Below, in pieces: positions 1-12,243 of a stretch of 64,000 nt of DNA. The stretch's first letter is position 1; every line of letters begins with the position of its first letter. The notes below the pieces were generated by a model. It had not been told where the DNA came from, did no database searches, and saw only the letters and a list, made by a program, of their open reading frames with translations. The DNA comes from Laburnicola sp. R22_1 (Eukaryota; Ascomycota; Dothideomycetes; Pleosporales; Didymosphaeriaceae): contig JACONQ010000003.1 of assembly GCA_014281115.1 (NCBI GenBank), forward strand, positions 1,674,001-1,738,000, read 5' to 3'. The position numbers were made by a program, and so were the translations under genes.

Positions 1-1835
1 GCGATGAGGCTGCCCTCCAACCGACTTTGCTCATCAAAACCATTGCTCCGACTGTCAACCGGAACAAAGTCGAAGACTTTTGCAAGGAACATCTAGGTGA
101 AGGTGCCGGCGGATTCAAGTGGCTGAGCATGAGCGATCCCAACCCCCTCAAGAAGTGTCACAGAATTGGCTGGGTCATTCTTCATCCTAGTGATGAGCAG
201 CCGATGGTTATAGATGATCGTGGCGACGGTCGCGTCGAGGAGGGTGAGGACGGTGCCGTGGATGAGAAGCCCCAGGTTTCACAGGCACCCCTCGGCACTG
301 CACAGAAGGCGCTAGAAGCACTCAACGGCAAAACCGTCATTGATGATCAACGTGGAAACTTTACTTGTCATGTTGGAGTGCATGAACCACCTTCTGCACC
401 TCGCAAGAAGGCGCTTTGGGATCTATTTTCGGCGCCCGAGAGAATAGAGCGCGATTTGGAGCTCGCTATCCGCTTGGTGAACAAACTTGATGGTGAAATG
501 AAGGAGGGCCACGAAGACGAATTCGGGGAAGTCGATGGAGTTGCTAAGATTGAACAACGAGTCGAAGATCTTCGTGCCAAGGGTTGGCTGCAGCCTCCGG
601 TCAATGCTCCTGCGACAATGAGGAAAGAGCGCGACCCGGAAGATCTTGAAGAGGGCGAAGATGAAAACATGGAGGACGACGAAGAGGGTACTCTTGACGA
701 CGAGGTTGACGACGAAGAACTTCTGGCAAAGAAGAAGAAGCTCGACCTGCTCATCGAGTACCTCCGTCGTGTTTACAACTTCTGTTTCTTCTGCGTATTC
801 GAGAGTGATTCGGTACACGAGTTGATTCGCAAATGCGCAGGCGGACATCTTCGACGACCCCGCGCAAGCTTGACGACTGCTGCTAAGGCTACAGCTCGGG
901 CCACTGCGAGTGGAGAGGCTTTCCCGTACAAGAAGCAGGAAAATTTGGGCGAGACTGAAGGCGAGGGTAGCCCTGTTGAAGTTAAGCACACCCCTAAGTT
1001 GAGCGGTAAGACGCAGCAACAGCTACAGCGAGCCTTCAACTGGGTTAAGACGTACGAAGAGAAACTGCTACAGCTTCTTGAACCCGAAGACATAGACATA
1101 CGGAAATTGGGCGGCAAACCTCTGGAGGAAGCTGTGGAGGACGAACTGGCCAAATTTGTTAAGCAAGAGGATGAAGCAAAATGGCGCTGCAAGGTTCCAG
1201 AATGCACCAAATTGTTTAAGGGACAAAACTTCTGGCGCAAACACATTGAGAAGAGGCACGCGGAGTGGCTCGAGAAGTTGCACAACGATGTAAGTTGCCT
1301 TTTGGCTCGCGATTCCGAAGATTGACTAATGCCTTTGCAGCTACAACTTGTCAACACCTATGTGATGGATCCTGCTCACATCGCACCTTCCCGCAGCGAT
1401 GCGAATAGCAATGGTCATTTTCCAATGGGTAATCATGTCGCCGCCACCGGTACACCTCGAGGATTCAACTTGGCTAATATGAATATCAACCTAGCGAACT
1501 CCGGACTGAACGGTGTCAATCTCCAGACCTTCTTCAACCCCGCCATGGGCAATTGGGATCCGAACTTTGCTGACGACCGGCATCAATCAGGGCCAACGCG
1601 ACGAGGTGCACATCGTTTCAATAACCGAGCCGGACCCTATGATAGGCAGAACCGAGATGGGCGCAACCGCAACAATGGTCGGTTGACGCCACCACCGCGC
1701 AATGGACGCGGAGGAGGGCTGCGCTTCGGTGACGGCGGGCCTGGACCGGTGCAGTCAACGCAAGGACGGTCGATCAAGAGTTACGAGGACCTTGATGCCG
1801 TTGGCTCGGGCGGCAACGGGGAGCTCAACTACTGA
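1..1835 (+). CDS. Ars2/SERRATE-like protein, C-terminal part (5' partial)
   Basis: The reading frame is open from base 3, so the gene begins outside the window. Exons are 3-1289 and 1341-1835; the 51-bp intron (GTAAGT..GCAG, branch GACTAAT) falls between complete codons. The visible part starts in the Ars2-type core (segment KWLSMSDPNPLKKCHRIGW), continues through an acidic linker near bases 640-740 and a second conserved segment, and reaches a single C2H2-type zinc finger (CKVPEC..H..RH) just before the intron. After the intron comes an Arg/Gly/Asn-rich tail ending in a SYEDLD motif, close to the C-terminal motif of Ars2 proteins. By family, Ars2/SERRATE proteins link the nuclear cap-binding complex to RNA processing and turnover. 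The assignment is strong for this half; the N-terminus cannot be judged. Confidence 0.88.
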
Positions 1836-2777
1836 GGCTACCAAGTGGTACGCGGAGGTACAAATTGTCTTAAATAACTGTACCGGACATTCTCCAACAG
1901 GTGTACAGTATGCTTGTTCATCAAGCTGGTGTTGCGGCGTGGCTGTATTTTAGTAGTCGGATCAAAAACCTCTTCTCATCCTGGTTCTCCGTGGGTTAAC
2001 CCTGTGTGTCGACAGCCGGGTCAGCCACATACGCGAGTTAGAATGACCCATTATTTCGTCGTGCAGGGCTTCATCGGTGGGTTCGGCGGAATTAATCAAA
2101 CGTAGATTATATACCTAGGCATGAGTTCTAGCACGGTATCGTGTGTCAATCAATGTGAAGCTGCTCCAGGCTCCAGCGACGAGTGCCTACAGTAGGTAGG
2201 TGCACCTTGGCCGATATGATGCCGGCTGGCGGTGTCCATGCAGACGAGGGGCTGACTTGGCAAGCCTGGAGGCGTGGAGGCCCTCGTGCTAGGAATAACC
2301 ATCCCGGATCGGTCCCCCAAAGGCAGCAAATCTTGACCATGTCTGTCCAAGACGTCTAGATGGGCGGCCAAGTGATTCCATGCCGTGCGTTCCTTGAAAG
2401 CGCGCACCGCCGCTGCAGCCACGGCGCGTTGTGTGCTGCGCCATGAGCAGTGACGCAACCGCAGGCTTGACACGCCCCCGGGGCCACCACGCACCCCAGT
2501 GACCCGTGCCCACACCCTCGACGCGCGACTCTTGCAGATGCTAACACGCTTCGGCTCACGCTCCCTCGCAGACGCTCCTGGTCGCAAGATGCAGTAGAGC
2601 CTCCACTGCAGCTCCAGCCACAGTTCCCACCATCGTCATACACGACGCGTATAGGCTTCGCCCGCCCAGGGCTGCCGGAACCGGCATCGAACAATCTTAC
2701 TAGCCACGGCCGCCACGACGCCCTGTCTCCGTCTGCCCTACGAACGGCTTCTTAGTGTGTGCTGAAGGTATTTCATC
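1836..2777. other. Intergenic spacer between the Ars2-like and PX-protein genes
   Basis: This 0.94-kb spacer holds the 3' end of the Ars2-like gene and the upstream region of the PX-protein gene. The open frames here (for example minus strand 2150-2587) have no recognisable motif and overlap one another. I see no RNA gene or repeat. Confidence 0.5.
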
Positions 2778-5700
2778 ATGGCAGCTGGCGACGTGCCCTC
2801 TCTCCAACTCAACGGTTTCACCGAGCCCACCACAATGGCCCAACCTGCAGACGACGACGCGCCCGCTGTGCCCGACTTCGGGGAGGTCCACGCCTCGTTG
2901 CAGCGCCCCTCTACCGTGCGGAATGACACGAACTTCTCCAAGCTCTCCACCATGTCGGTCCCTCCAGAGGGTGCCATGTTGACAGGCAAGCAGGAGCATT
3001 GTAAGCGACCCGCCCATTTATCTGTACACGAGCAAAGACTGACCACGCTGTAGATCTCAAGCGCCAACTTATATCACAGCAGACCCAGTTCGAAATCTCC
3101 GAGCTGTCGTCGCCTACTGCCCTCCAGCGCTTCGGCGCACCCTTTCGTTCAGATGCGGGCGAGGTCGCTCCGCAAGATTCGGAGCTGCCTATCCTTCGTT
3201 ACATGTTCGTACACCACATTCGCAATTTCCCTTTTCTCGACAAGGCCAAGGAGAAGGAGTTTTGGCAGGACAAATTGCAAATAGTATGTTTTGCGTCAAC
3301 GTAGTGGACACTTTGGAAACTGATTTTGGATGCACACCAGTTTCTCGAGTCATTCGCGAACAAGAACATATCTTCCTCCGAAGATCGACTAGAGGAGACA
3401 AAGCGTAGAAAGCTTGCGCTGAAAGCCGAGAAACTGGTTGAGCTTATGATGGTCTCCGGCATACCTACCGCATCTGGCTACGAGGAAAGGATACGGTTTT
3501 CAGAGATGGAAATAGTAGACCGAGGCGCAAACGAGAATGGTCTGAAATTGAATGCGCCCAGCGGACACTTCATAAACGGCTGGGACATCAACGTTGCTGG
3601 TGTGCGTACCACGTCCGTCAAGAAGCACCTCCGGTACCACACCCATGCTGTAAGTACTTCTTGGCAAACGCTCAACTGATCGAGGTACGGGCGATGAGCT
3701 AACTTACATGCAGGAATACCTTATAAGAGTTAAACAAGCTGGTTCGCAGGATTTCTTCGTCGGTCGCCGATACGCAGATTTTGTACAATTACGCAACAGA
3801 ATACGATTGGAAATGCCTGGGAAGGTGCTCCCTCCACTTCCTCGCAAGAACAAGAAAGATTCCTTTGTCTCAACAAGCGGAGACGATGACGTCAGTTCTA
3901 TATCTTCTGTATCTACGCAAGATCCAGGTCCAGATCCGCAGGAAAATAGTGGTGGAGGTGGGCTAAGGGGCTGGCTATACGGCAGTCACAAACGAAACAG
4001 CTCAACCACGTCGTTGGGAGCCGGAAAGCCGCGGTCGCCTAGAGCTTCCGGTGAAATGATTTACCAGCCACCGCGCATGCTTTACCGAGAGGAGCAGCGT
4101 GTCTCTCTTCGAGCCTCTCTTAGACATTTTCTACAAAATGAGGGCATCGCACACTCTAACGCCATGGCCGAGTTTCTTACCGGTAACCCTATTGAATTGA
4201 ACGAGGAAGAAATGGAGGACATTGAAAAGCGGAAGTTCATGGACGAGAAGCGAATCGAAGAACAAAAGCAGTTCTACGAAGTCGCGAGGCAAAGAGCAGC
4301 GGAGCTTGACATACACATGGAGAAGTTCCGACGCGAGATTGTGGAAAGTAACGGCCTCTCACATCTATTCTCTGAGATCAAAGCCAAGAACAAGATATCG
4401 GACCTGAAGCCAGAGTATCAGAAATTTGCTGAATGGCTGCGAATCGAAGTGGCGGCGACAATTTACCACTTGTTCCTCGCCGAGGACAACTCACCTGAAC
4501 TGTTTGCACAGGCCAAGCGCATCCACTCCCTCGTACCGTATAGCGTTCTCAAACAGGTCATCAAGTACGCGAATCCTGCAGCCGTAATGAGTGGAGTTCT
4601 AGACCTCTTCCTCGCCCAACCCTTCGGCTCCCGATCCTTACTACAAAGGATGTTTGGCATGGCTATCAACGACGGTATCAGGTCTGTACAGAAGTCAATC
4701 GACGCTCTTGGCTCAACAAAAATCAAAGATGAGGTTCTTTGCGCAAAGCTGAAGGCTTTTGTCGAAGCAGACGAGGACGTGCAGGACATTCTACGACAAG
4801 AAGCTGTCAAAGAGAACGTCGATATCGTTGTGACCATTCTTCGATCGGAATATATCGCACCAGAGCTCAATCCTGAGCAGATGGAGAAGATGTTCAATGC
4901 ATATGTTGCATGGAATAGTGCGGTTGAGAACTCAGAGCGCGGGCGCTTGAGCATGAAATCAAGCTCTTACAGTTCAAGGGCTCCCGCTACTACCAATGGC
5001 TCGGTCCAGCTCGACAAGGAGCTGCGGCAAGGAGCGGAGCTCTTCGCCCATCTAAAACAGTATCTCAAACTATGTTTGAGGCAACGAGACAAGGTTATGA
5101 TGCTTGAACTTATCGAAGAGGTAGGCGCCAAACTCACTGTTCCTTCTGTCACTCATGAAAACTGACGACGAACTGCAGCCCACGACCCTACAACTGTTCC
5201 GCGACCTATTCACTATCTTTTATGAGCCGCTCGTCCGCGTCTACAAATCAGCGAATGTCTACAATAGCATCACCGACTTTGCGCAGTTTGTCGATGACAC
5301 CATCCGCACTATCGAAGCTTGCCAGCGGCAAGACGTCTCTGCCGACCCTAACCAAACCGTCCAAGCTTTTATCGACCTCTGCGCTCGCCACGAGGACAAT
5401 TTTTACAAGTTCGTCCACGAAGTGCACAGCCATGACAATGGCCTCTTTGAACAGCTCATGGGCTGGTTAGAAGGTATCCTTGAGTTCCTCAGGCATGGAC
5501 CCCGAGGCGGGGGCAAGCTGGACATGAACGCGCTGTTCCAGGGCGGCATAGACTCTGGTGGCATTGATAAAGACAAGGCGATCAAAGAAATTAACTCACT
5601 GATCAAGTGGCAGACGGCAAGAAAGAAGTGGCATGCGGATAAGACGAGGCAGAAAATGGCCAGTGGTGGGGGAGAGGAGCCGGACAACATTCTCAGTGGC

Positions 5701-6020
5701 ATGGGCGGATTCAAGACGTCGGATTTTGGACTCAATGAGGTCAGTCTTTTGCATCTTTTTGCCTCTCATGGATACTAACATCGTTTCAGCTCGATCTTCA
5801 AGACCTCGAACTCGACGACGACGCGGATGACGACGATGATGAGGAAAGTAACGATGACGACGACCTCGCAGATCCTATAGCAGCTGAGCGGAGACGAAGA
5901 AGCAAAATAGCCGAGCAACTGAAGAGAAAAGCGGGAGAGCCGACCAAACCACCCATCGAGGAGTTGCTCAAGCTTGATCCTAGTTTTGTCAGTATGTTGC
6001 GGTCGGTGTTGGCGGAGTAG
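2778..6020 (+). CDS. PX domain protein with PX-associated (PXB/DUF3818) regions, YPR097W/Lec1-like
   Basis: Six exons: 2778-3000, 3054-3283, 3341-3649, 3714-5120, 5179-5739 and 5790-6020. All introns are 50-64 bp with GT..AG ends, and the joined frame gives 986 aa. The N-terminal region (about residues 75-190) carries the PX-associated segment, with HHIRNFPFLDKAKEKEFW visible. A PX phosphoinositide-binding domain follows (about 215-300, with YLIRVKQAGSQDFFVGRRYADF and a PPLPRK stretch). Then come a low-complexity insert and a long helical C-terminal region (DUF3818 type), ending in an acidic run near residue 915. This order matches the fungal YPR097W/Lec1 family, implicated in lipid and sterol distribution. 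The start is the ATG at 2778, which leads directly into the conserved frame. All exon joins keep frame. Confidence 0.9.
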
Positions 6021-6602
6021 ACGTTGAGCCATTGAGCCATCGTGAGTGCGATGGCAAGGTTAGAAAGGGTTGGCATGGTTTTGTTTGATTGAGCGGCTTA
6101 CCAAAAATATAATCATTCTTCCTTAAGGCCTGTCTCGTTTTCTTCACGTTCTAGTTATGCATAGAACCGGATCATTTCGTCCGAGTGGCTACTTTGCTCG
6201 TGCGTCATTTGGGTGCTGAAAGGTTGCGGGACTATCAACATTTTACTTTCGTGTCCACAACAGCAGGAGGGATTACTGCTATTATTTGTAATCTTTTTAT
6301 TAGACAAACTCTTAGTCGTAAAAAAAACATTTCACAAAGACAAGTGGCAGGCACCTTTAGCTTGTGATTACTTAAGGTAAAATTCGGCCATCACCAGCAC
6401 GCAAACAAGCTGAACACCACTTGCGTGATACGTAGCAAGCCTAGGGGGCAACTCAATGCAATACATGACTTGGCCGTTACACTACCGTAAGGAGTACTCG
6501 GTGGCTATATGTTGTCTTCCATCTCAAATATCACACAGCATACCCAACTCAGTTTATCTTCACAAACGAACCCAACATGACACGCAATCGATTCCTCCAT
6601 GT
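6021..6602. other. Convergent spacer carrying a dispersed-repeat copy
   Basis: This is the spacer between the convergent PX-protein (+) and Nudix (-) genes, so it must contain both 3' ends. It is AT-richer than the flanking genes and includes a copy of a repeat also found three times in the AT-rich half (see 6240-6328). The short plus-strand frames near 6456-6765 show no domain and lie partly over the Nudix 3' end. Confidence 0.55.
6240..6328 (+). repeat. Dispersed repeat family B, barely mutated copy
   Basis: The stretch matches repeats at 33983-34090, 34511-34622 and 36726-36838. All share a GCAGGAGGGAT-like core, then CTGCTATTATT, a TTTTTATTAG run, CTCTTAGTCG and an A-tract. Where this copy reads CAACAGCAGG, the 36.8-kb copy reads TAATAGTAGG, so the differences are CpA-to-TpA. 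This copy is therefore close to the unmutated form. Confidence 0.65.
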
Positions 6603-7854
6603 CTATATCTTGCTCGTCTTCTCTACAGCATCCCTCAACACCTCTTTCGTCAACACCTCCCCCTTCCTCCTTATCTCGCTCAATCGTCCCACTTCTAATA
6701 AGCGCCCAATAATCTCCTCGTCCCCAAAACGACTGTTGTGCTCGAACTCGGGCTCCGTCCCATAGGCTAGCCGCGCAGCATCGACGAGTATCCGTGCCGT
6801 CATACCGAATACGCGGAACGTGCTCAGGTCGGACAAGGACACGGGTTCAGGCCGGGGATCGTCGCCTTCGGGCGTACCTTGTTGGCCGCTGGACTGCGTT
6901 TGCAGCCGTGTCTGGGCCTGCGAGTTCGAAGAAGGGTTCTGTCGTCGTAGGAACTCCAGCGGTGGCCGCGGTATATAAAAATTATGCATGCGCCACCTCC
7001 CCTCGTGCCAATCTGTCCACGTCCCGCGGTACCAGCTATGCTTCTGCCCGCTACTCCCCACCGGCCCAGGCTCTTCGCGCGTCCACTCCTTGTGTAAAAA
7101 CTGCTGGAAGGACGCCGTGAAGACGGCGGCGACTTCTTTGGGGTCGAGCCGAGGGATCATTTTACTCTCTACATCACCCCCTTCCCCTTCCCCTTCCCCT
7201 CCTTCTCCCGCTGCTGCGGATGTAGATGTAGACGTAGACGTAGACGCGGGGCTCAAAAACGCAACGCATGGCCGAACGGCTAATTCCGTCCGTGCCAAAT
7301 TCGCAGGCAACTCGCAGAGATGCTCGACGCGGAAGCCGAGGGGGAGTCTGGCGTCGGACGTGGGTAGCCCGATCTCTTCGTAGGCTTCCCGGCGCGCTGT
7401 ATCGAATGGCTTCTCCGAGAGCGTGTCGGCTTTGCCGCCTGGGAGCGCAACTTGTCCTGCATACGTTCGCAGGCCAGCGGATCGCATGGTAAGGACCACT
7501 TTGAGGTCGCCATGGCGGTCTGGGAAGAGGAGGATCAGAACTAGAGATGGTGTTAGACCCGAGTCCCAAAAATGTCAGTCATCAAAGTCGTTTACCGGCG
7601 GCGCGTCTCGTGAGGGGACAGTTATACCACTGCGTCGGTGGAGGGGTGTATGAGCGGAGGCGGGCGAGGGCTTGCTGAGAGAAGGTTAGTAAAAGGGCCT
7701 GTGAGGGAGGGATTGGGCATCGGAAAGTACAGCAGAAGCTTGCGAAAGCATCATGAGAGTCTGGAACTCGCGTGGCGCGCGCCATGTTGGAAGATTTGGA
7801 CGATGGCTGTTCGCCAAAGCCCAGTTGGAGGGGCTGCCGCCATGACCGAGGCAA
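6603..7854 (-). CDS. Nudix hydrolase, coenzyme A diphosphatase (Pcd1) type
   Basis: Two minus-strand exons, 7854-7596 and 7540-6603, are joined across a 55-bp intron (GTAAAC..CTCTAG); the join restores the sequence VLILLFPDRHGDLKVVLTM. The Nudix box lies at about residues 121-145 (GGK..E..REAYEEIGL pattern). It is preceded by LTMRSAGLRTYAGQVALPGG, the extra signature of CoA pyrophosphatases. By family the enzyme splits CoA or its oxidised derivatives into acyl-phosphopantetheine and 3',5'-ADP, often in peroxisomes; no clear PTS1 ends this protein (last residues TSKI). Low-complexity Ser-Thr and Gly-Glu runs interrupt the middle. The start is uncertain: the ATG at 7854 gives 398 aa, while the ATG at 7785 gives an N-terminus closer to related proteins. 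Confidence 0.87.
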
Positions 7855-8391
7855 TCTTACACCGCATGGGCACTATCAACCGAGTAAGGGCAAATGTGAT
7901 CAGCACCAGGCACCAACAATCACGTCACAAAAGCGCAATGCGTATTCTTTTTCGATGTAATGCATTCACAGTCGTATCTATGGTAAAAAAACAAGTCATT
8001 ACTGTCATCAACGGCCGGCGCAGCCATGGAAGGGGTATCCCATCGCACTCGCAAGCCATGATAACCAACTAACTCGCAGCAGATACATGTGGCAGGTGAG
8101 CCGAAGTAAGAAACATTTTGAAAACCCCGCACGCTGAGCTTCCGCCGCATTTTTCTATTCGCGTAGAACTTCCAGATACGAATTTGGACATGAATGGACA
8201 AACGCCGATATGCCACGAATGTAGGGAAGCCTCCACGTCTCACCTCTAGTTGCTTTTGAGAAAACATTGAACGCAGGAGCTGGGCCTGTCCACGCAGGCA
8301 AGATCCGAATTAGTGTAGCACCGAAAGAGCCAGTACTTTGTCCGGAATCGGCGAAGTATGGATCGGCGGCGCAGGCGAGAATGTGAGACGC
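7855..8391. other. Spacer between eIF4A 3' end and Nudix gene
   Basis: This region contains the eIF4A 3' untranslated region and the upstream region of the Nudix gene, both on the minus strand. The overlapping open frames on both strands (for example plus 7638-8072, minus 7920-8267) show no domain. No RNA gene seen. Confidence 0.5.
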
Positions 8392-9754
8392 CTAGATCAA
8401 GTCGGCAACGTTCATGGGCATCTCTTCGATTTGGGTGCTGTAGAACTGCTCGATCTCGCGCATCATGCGGACGTCGTCAGCGGTGACGAAGTTGATGGCA
8501 ACACCCTTACGTCCGAAACGACCACCACGACCGATGCGATGAATGTAGTTCTCACGGTTGGCGGGTAGGTCGTAGTTGATGACCAAAGAAACCTGTTGGA
8601 CGTCGATACCACGAGCAAGGAGATCGGTGGCGATCAGGACGCGGGACGAGCCGGATCGGAACTCCTTCATGATGACATCACGCTGGCCCTGGTCCATGTC
8701 ACCGTGCATGGCAGAGACGGTGAAATCGCGGGCAGTGAGCTTGTCGGTGAGCCAGTCGACCTTCCTTCGGGTGTTGCAGAAGATGACAGCCTGGGTGATG
8801 GTGACAGTCTCGTACAAGTCGGAGAGGGTGTCGAGCTTCCAGTCCTCCTTCTCGACAGCAATGTAGAACTGCTTGATACCTTCGAGGGTAAGCTCGTCCT
8901 TCTTGACGAGGATACGGACGGGGTCACGCATAAACTTGGTGGTGACCTCGAGCACATCCTGGGGCATGGTGGCGGAGAGCAGGACAACCTGGGTGGACTG
9001 GGGAAGCAGCTGGAAGATGTCGTAGATCTGCTCGGTGAAACCGCGAGACAGCATCTCGTCGGCCTCGTCGAGGACGAACATCTTCATGTGGTCGGTCTTT
9101 AGGACACGACGCTGGATCATGTCCTGGACGCGGCCGGGGGTGCCGACAACGACCTGGGGGCCCTCCTGCAGAGCCTTCATATCGTCACGGACGCTGGTGC
9201 CGCCAATGCAGGCGTGGCACTCGACGTTCATGAAGTCACCGATGGCGACCACAACCTTCTGGATCTGCTGGGCAAGCTCGCGGGTGGGGGCAAGAATGAG
9301 CGCCTGGCAGGCCTTGATGTTGGGATCCAGCTTCTGCAGGACGGAGATGGAGAAGGTAGCCGTTTTACCGGTACCGGACTGGGCCTGCGCGATTACGTCG
9401 TGGCCTATGGTTATGTCAGTCGCCGCCAGGCTGCATGGGCTGATGGCGGACACTCACCCTTGATGACGGGCATGATGGCGCGCTGCTGGATGGCAGAGGG
9501 GCGCTCGAAGCCGTAGGCGTACACTCCGCGCAGGAGCTCCGCCTTGAGATTCATCGAGTCGAACGAGTCGGTCGTCTCATCGTAGTTGGACTCGATCTGG
9601 CCTGCGGGTGCGGGGGAGCGGTTAGCACGGCCAGGCAGAGGAGAGAGAAGCGTGGGCGGCCAGGCAGCAGGCGCGGCCGTCGCACGCGCGCGCAGGCTGC
9701 GCACAGCAGGGAGCACTCACCCTCGGGCACATCCTCGAGACCTTTGTCAGCCAT
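8392..9754 (-). CDS. tif1: ATP-dependent RNA helicase eIF4A
   Basis: Three minus-strand exons: 9754-9721, 9601-9458 and 9404-8392, with introns of 119 and 53 bp. The product is 396 aa, the usual length for eIF4A. The N-terminus [20 protein letters not shown] is restored only by splicing. Visible helicase motifs include the Q-motif region ([12 protein letters not shown]), motif I AQSGTGKT (about 67-74), [16 protein letters not shown] (162-165), SAT (193-195) and [11 protein letters not shown] (about 348). eIF4A unwinds 5' leaders as part of eIF4F in cytosolic translation initiation. The first intron is unusually long for this window and sits after codon 11, a layout typical of highly expressed fungal genes. 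It is divergent from the F-box/JmjC gene. Confidence 0.97.
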
Positions 9755-10189
9755 GATTGCAGGTGCGGGAAGCAGAGACTACAGGCGCTGCGCTGTAGTC
9801 GAGGTGTCGCTCGTGGCGGGGCTGCTGCGGGCAGGTGATGCTGCTCTAGACACCGCCGGGAGTGGGGTGTGAGTGCTGAAGTGGTGCGAAAAAGCCAGAT
9901 ACCAGATCCTCGCAGGAGAATCGAAGGGGTATCTAGGGAGTTAGAATCGAGTGTGTTGGTGGTGTCGAGTGTTTGGGGTGGGTGGGCTTGGTGGGTGAGG
10001 CGGGCGAGGTCAACTTATACCTACCGCACAATTTTTCCGGCGCAGGTGCGGTTCCCAAGCCGCGCTAGCGTAAAAATTCACCCACGGGGCAGCACCTGTG
10101 CGTGGTGCCAGGCCCAACCACAGCAGCTTGCACCAAGGTATATTTGCAGCCCACCAAGCAAGCATTGTTCTGCCCGCTCCCTTTGAATT
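9755..10189. promoter_or_regulatory. Shared divergent promoter region, eIF4A / F-box-JmjC gene
   Basis: 435 bp separate the two divergent start codons. The eIF4A side has a purine/pyrimidine-biased stretch with repeated GGTG/GGGTGGG motifs near 9965-10010. No TATA box can be defended. The promoter role is inferred from position only. Confidence 0.45.
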
Positions 10190-12013
10190 ATGGTGCCCGG
10201 CATCCTGGACGCTAGGCGCACCACCTCTCCCGGCCTCCCGCCACGCAAGAAGCTCAAAGTCTCCTCCGTGGCCGACCTGCACCAGGACGACGCAGACGGC
10301 GAGCATGCGGCGGCAGCAGCCGTCCCTGCGCACCCGCTCGCCATCAGGCCTGCCGGCAACGCCTACACAGCCACGGAAAACGTCAAGGCCAACTGTGGCT
10401 CGTTTGCGAAGCTGCCTGACGAGCTTCTGAATCACATTTTTGAGTCATTCGACGCCGACGCCCTGACACGCCTAGGGAGCACGTGTCGAGCGCTATACGC
10501 CTTTACTCGGCTTGACGAGCTGTGGAGAGCCCTGTTTGTCAGGTAGGTGACTCCTTCTCTCACCCTCATAACTATACTCCCGGTGCGTCTTTGTTCGCAC
10601 CCTTGCACGGCAAGCGGCCACAGTACCGTCCTAGCAGCGTTTTTTCCCTCGTCCTGGGGTAGTATGGCTTGAGTATATATCAGTTCATCATGAACTCGAA
10701 GCATTCAAGATATTGTCCGAATTCTGTGTCAGACAGTCTATGAGTCTTTGCTATAAGTAGTCACTTCATTCGTTTGTGACTCATCTGCCTGCTTGATCCG
10801 CAATCCATCCATTTCACCCACAGACTAACCAAGGTTCAGTTCACAGCCTACAGACTTCGTGTGGCGAGGCACCTGGCGCGCCACCTACCTGAGAATCCCG
10901 CAAGACCATGTCTCCTCCATCACCTGCGGCAATCTCTTCTCAGACGTGCTCTACCGGCCATTTCAATGCGCCCACATATCCCTAGAGCCATTCATATCTA
11001 ACATCCCTCATCGCAACGAAATCACCCGACTTGAAGACCTCACCTATGAAGAGTATGCTGAGAACTGGACCAATAAACCCTTCACCCTCACCTCTCCAGT
11101 AAAAGAATGGCCCATCTACCACAAGTGGACCTCGAGTTACCTTGTACACACATACCCCAACGTGAAATTTCGCGCAGAAGCTGTGGATTGGCCGTTGGCG
11201 ACGTACATGGAATATATGTCCAACAGCTCTGACGAGAGCCCACTGTACCTGTTCGATCGCGCATTTGCAGAGAAGACAGGTATAGCTGTGGGGCGAGATG
11301 CCGAGAACGCTGCATATTGGCCGCCGGATTGCTTCGGCGAGGATCTGTTTGATGTGCTGGGAGCACAGAGGCCGGATAGTCGGTGGATGATCCTGGGCCC
11401 AAAGAGGAGTGGGAGCACCTTTCATAAGGATCCTAATGCTACGAGCGCGTGGAATGCCATCCTCACAGGCGCAAAGTACTGGCTCATGTTTCCGTCGTCG
11501 AGTAGTTTGCCGCCCCCTCCAGGTGTGATCCTCTCCGATGACCAGTCTGAGATCACGTCACCGCTTTCTATTGCCGAGTATCTCCTCACGTTCCACGCGC
11601 TCGCCCGCGACACGCCAGGTTGCCGCGAAGGTATCTGTTACGCCGGCGAGGTTCTGCATGTCCCATCCGGCTGGTTCCATCTCGTGTTGAACCTCGAAGA
11701 CAGTCTCGCCTTGACGCAAAACTTCGTCCCGAAGAAAAAGTTAGCCGACGTGCTTAGCTTCCTAAGAGACCAGAGAGACCAAGTGAGCGGCTTCAAAGAC
11801 GAAGTTTGCCATCAGGCGTACGAGCTGTTCGTCCAGCGGCTGCGTGAGACGCACCCCGATGTTCTAGAGGAAGGCCTCGTGGAGCTGGAGAAGAAGGGCA
11901 AGAGGGTCCGATGCAAGTGGGAAGAGCTGACCAAGGTCAATGAGCAGGAGGAGAGTAGCGGATTTCGTTTTGGCTTCGGCGGTGAGGATGACGAAGACGC
12001 GGACATAGCGTGA
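10190..12013 (+). CDS. F-box and JmjC domain protein (JMJD6-like 2-oxoglutarate oxygenase)
   Basis: Two exons, 10190-10542 and 10840-12013, give 508 aa. The 297-bp intron is long for this genome; the donor AG|GTAGGT and the acceptor at 10838-10839 are the pair that joins the frames (LFVSSQPTDFVW). Residues about 74-117 form an F-box (KLPDELLNHIFESFDADAL). The JmjC region follows, with the Fe(II)-binding motif HKD at 313-315 and the distal histidine at 398 in VPSGWFHLVLNL, very like the JMJD6 core. The basic patch RRTTSPGLPPRKKLK near the N-terminus could be a nuclear signal. By family this is an Fe(II)/2-oxoglutarate hydroxylase or demethylase; the F-box suggests Skp1/SCF binding. The substrate is unknown. 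Confidence 0.85.
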
Positions 12014-12243
12014 AAACTGCTCTAGAATGCGTGGGCTATGCATAGATCGACTCACACAACAACATGTCTACTGTAGAACTCAATGATGATTGCACCGAGG
12101 AAAACAGTTTGGGGAAAATCGCATGGATTCTGACATTAACAATACTACGGTGATGGTTTACCTGGTACAATGACTATGCTGTGCGCATATCCTACCTGAG
12201 CTGTGAACTCTGGAATTTATCCTTCTAGGACGTGGTAATTGAC

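Noticed and set aside
368..1357. Long minus-strand frames under the Ars2-like gene
   Set aside because: Low-complexity Ser/Leu-rich shadows of an acidic coding sequence with strong family similarity on the plus strand.
7638..8072. 144-aa plus-strand frame between Nudix and eIF4A
   Set aside because: It overlaps the Nudix first exon on the other strand and shows no domain.
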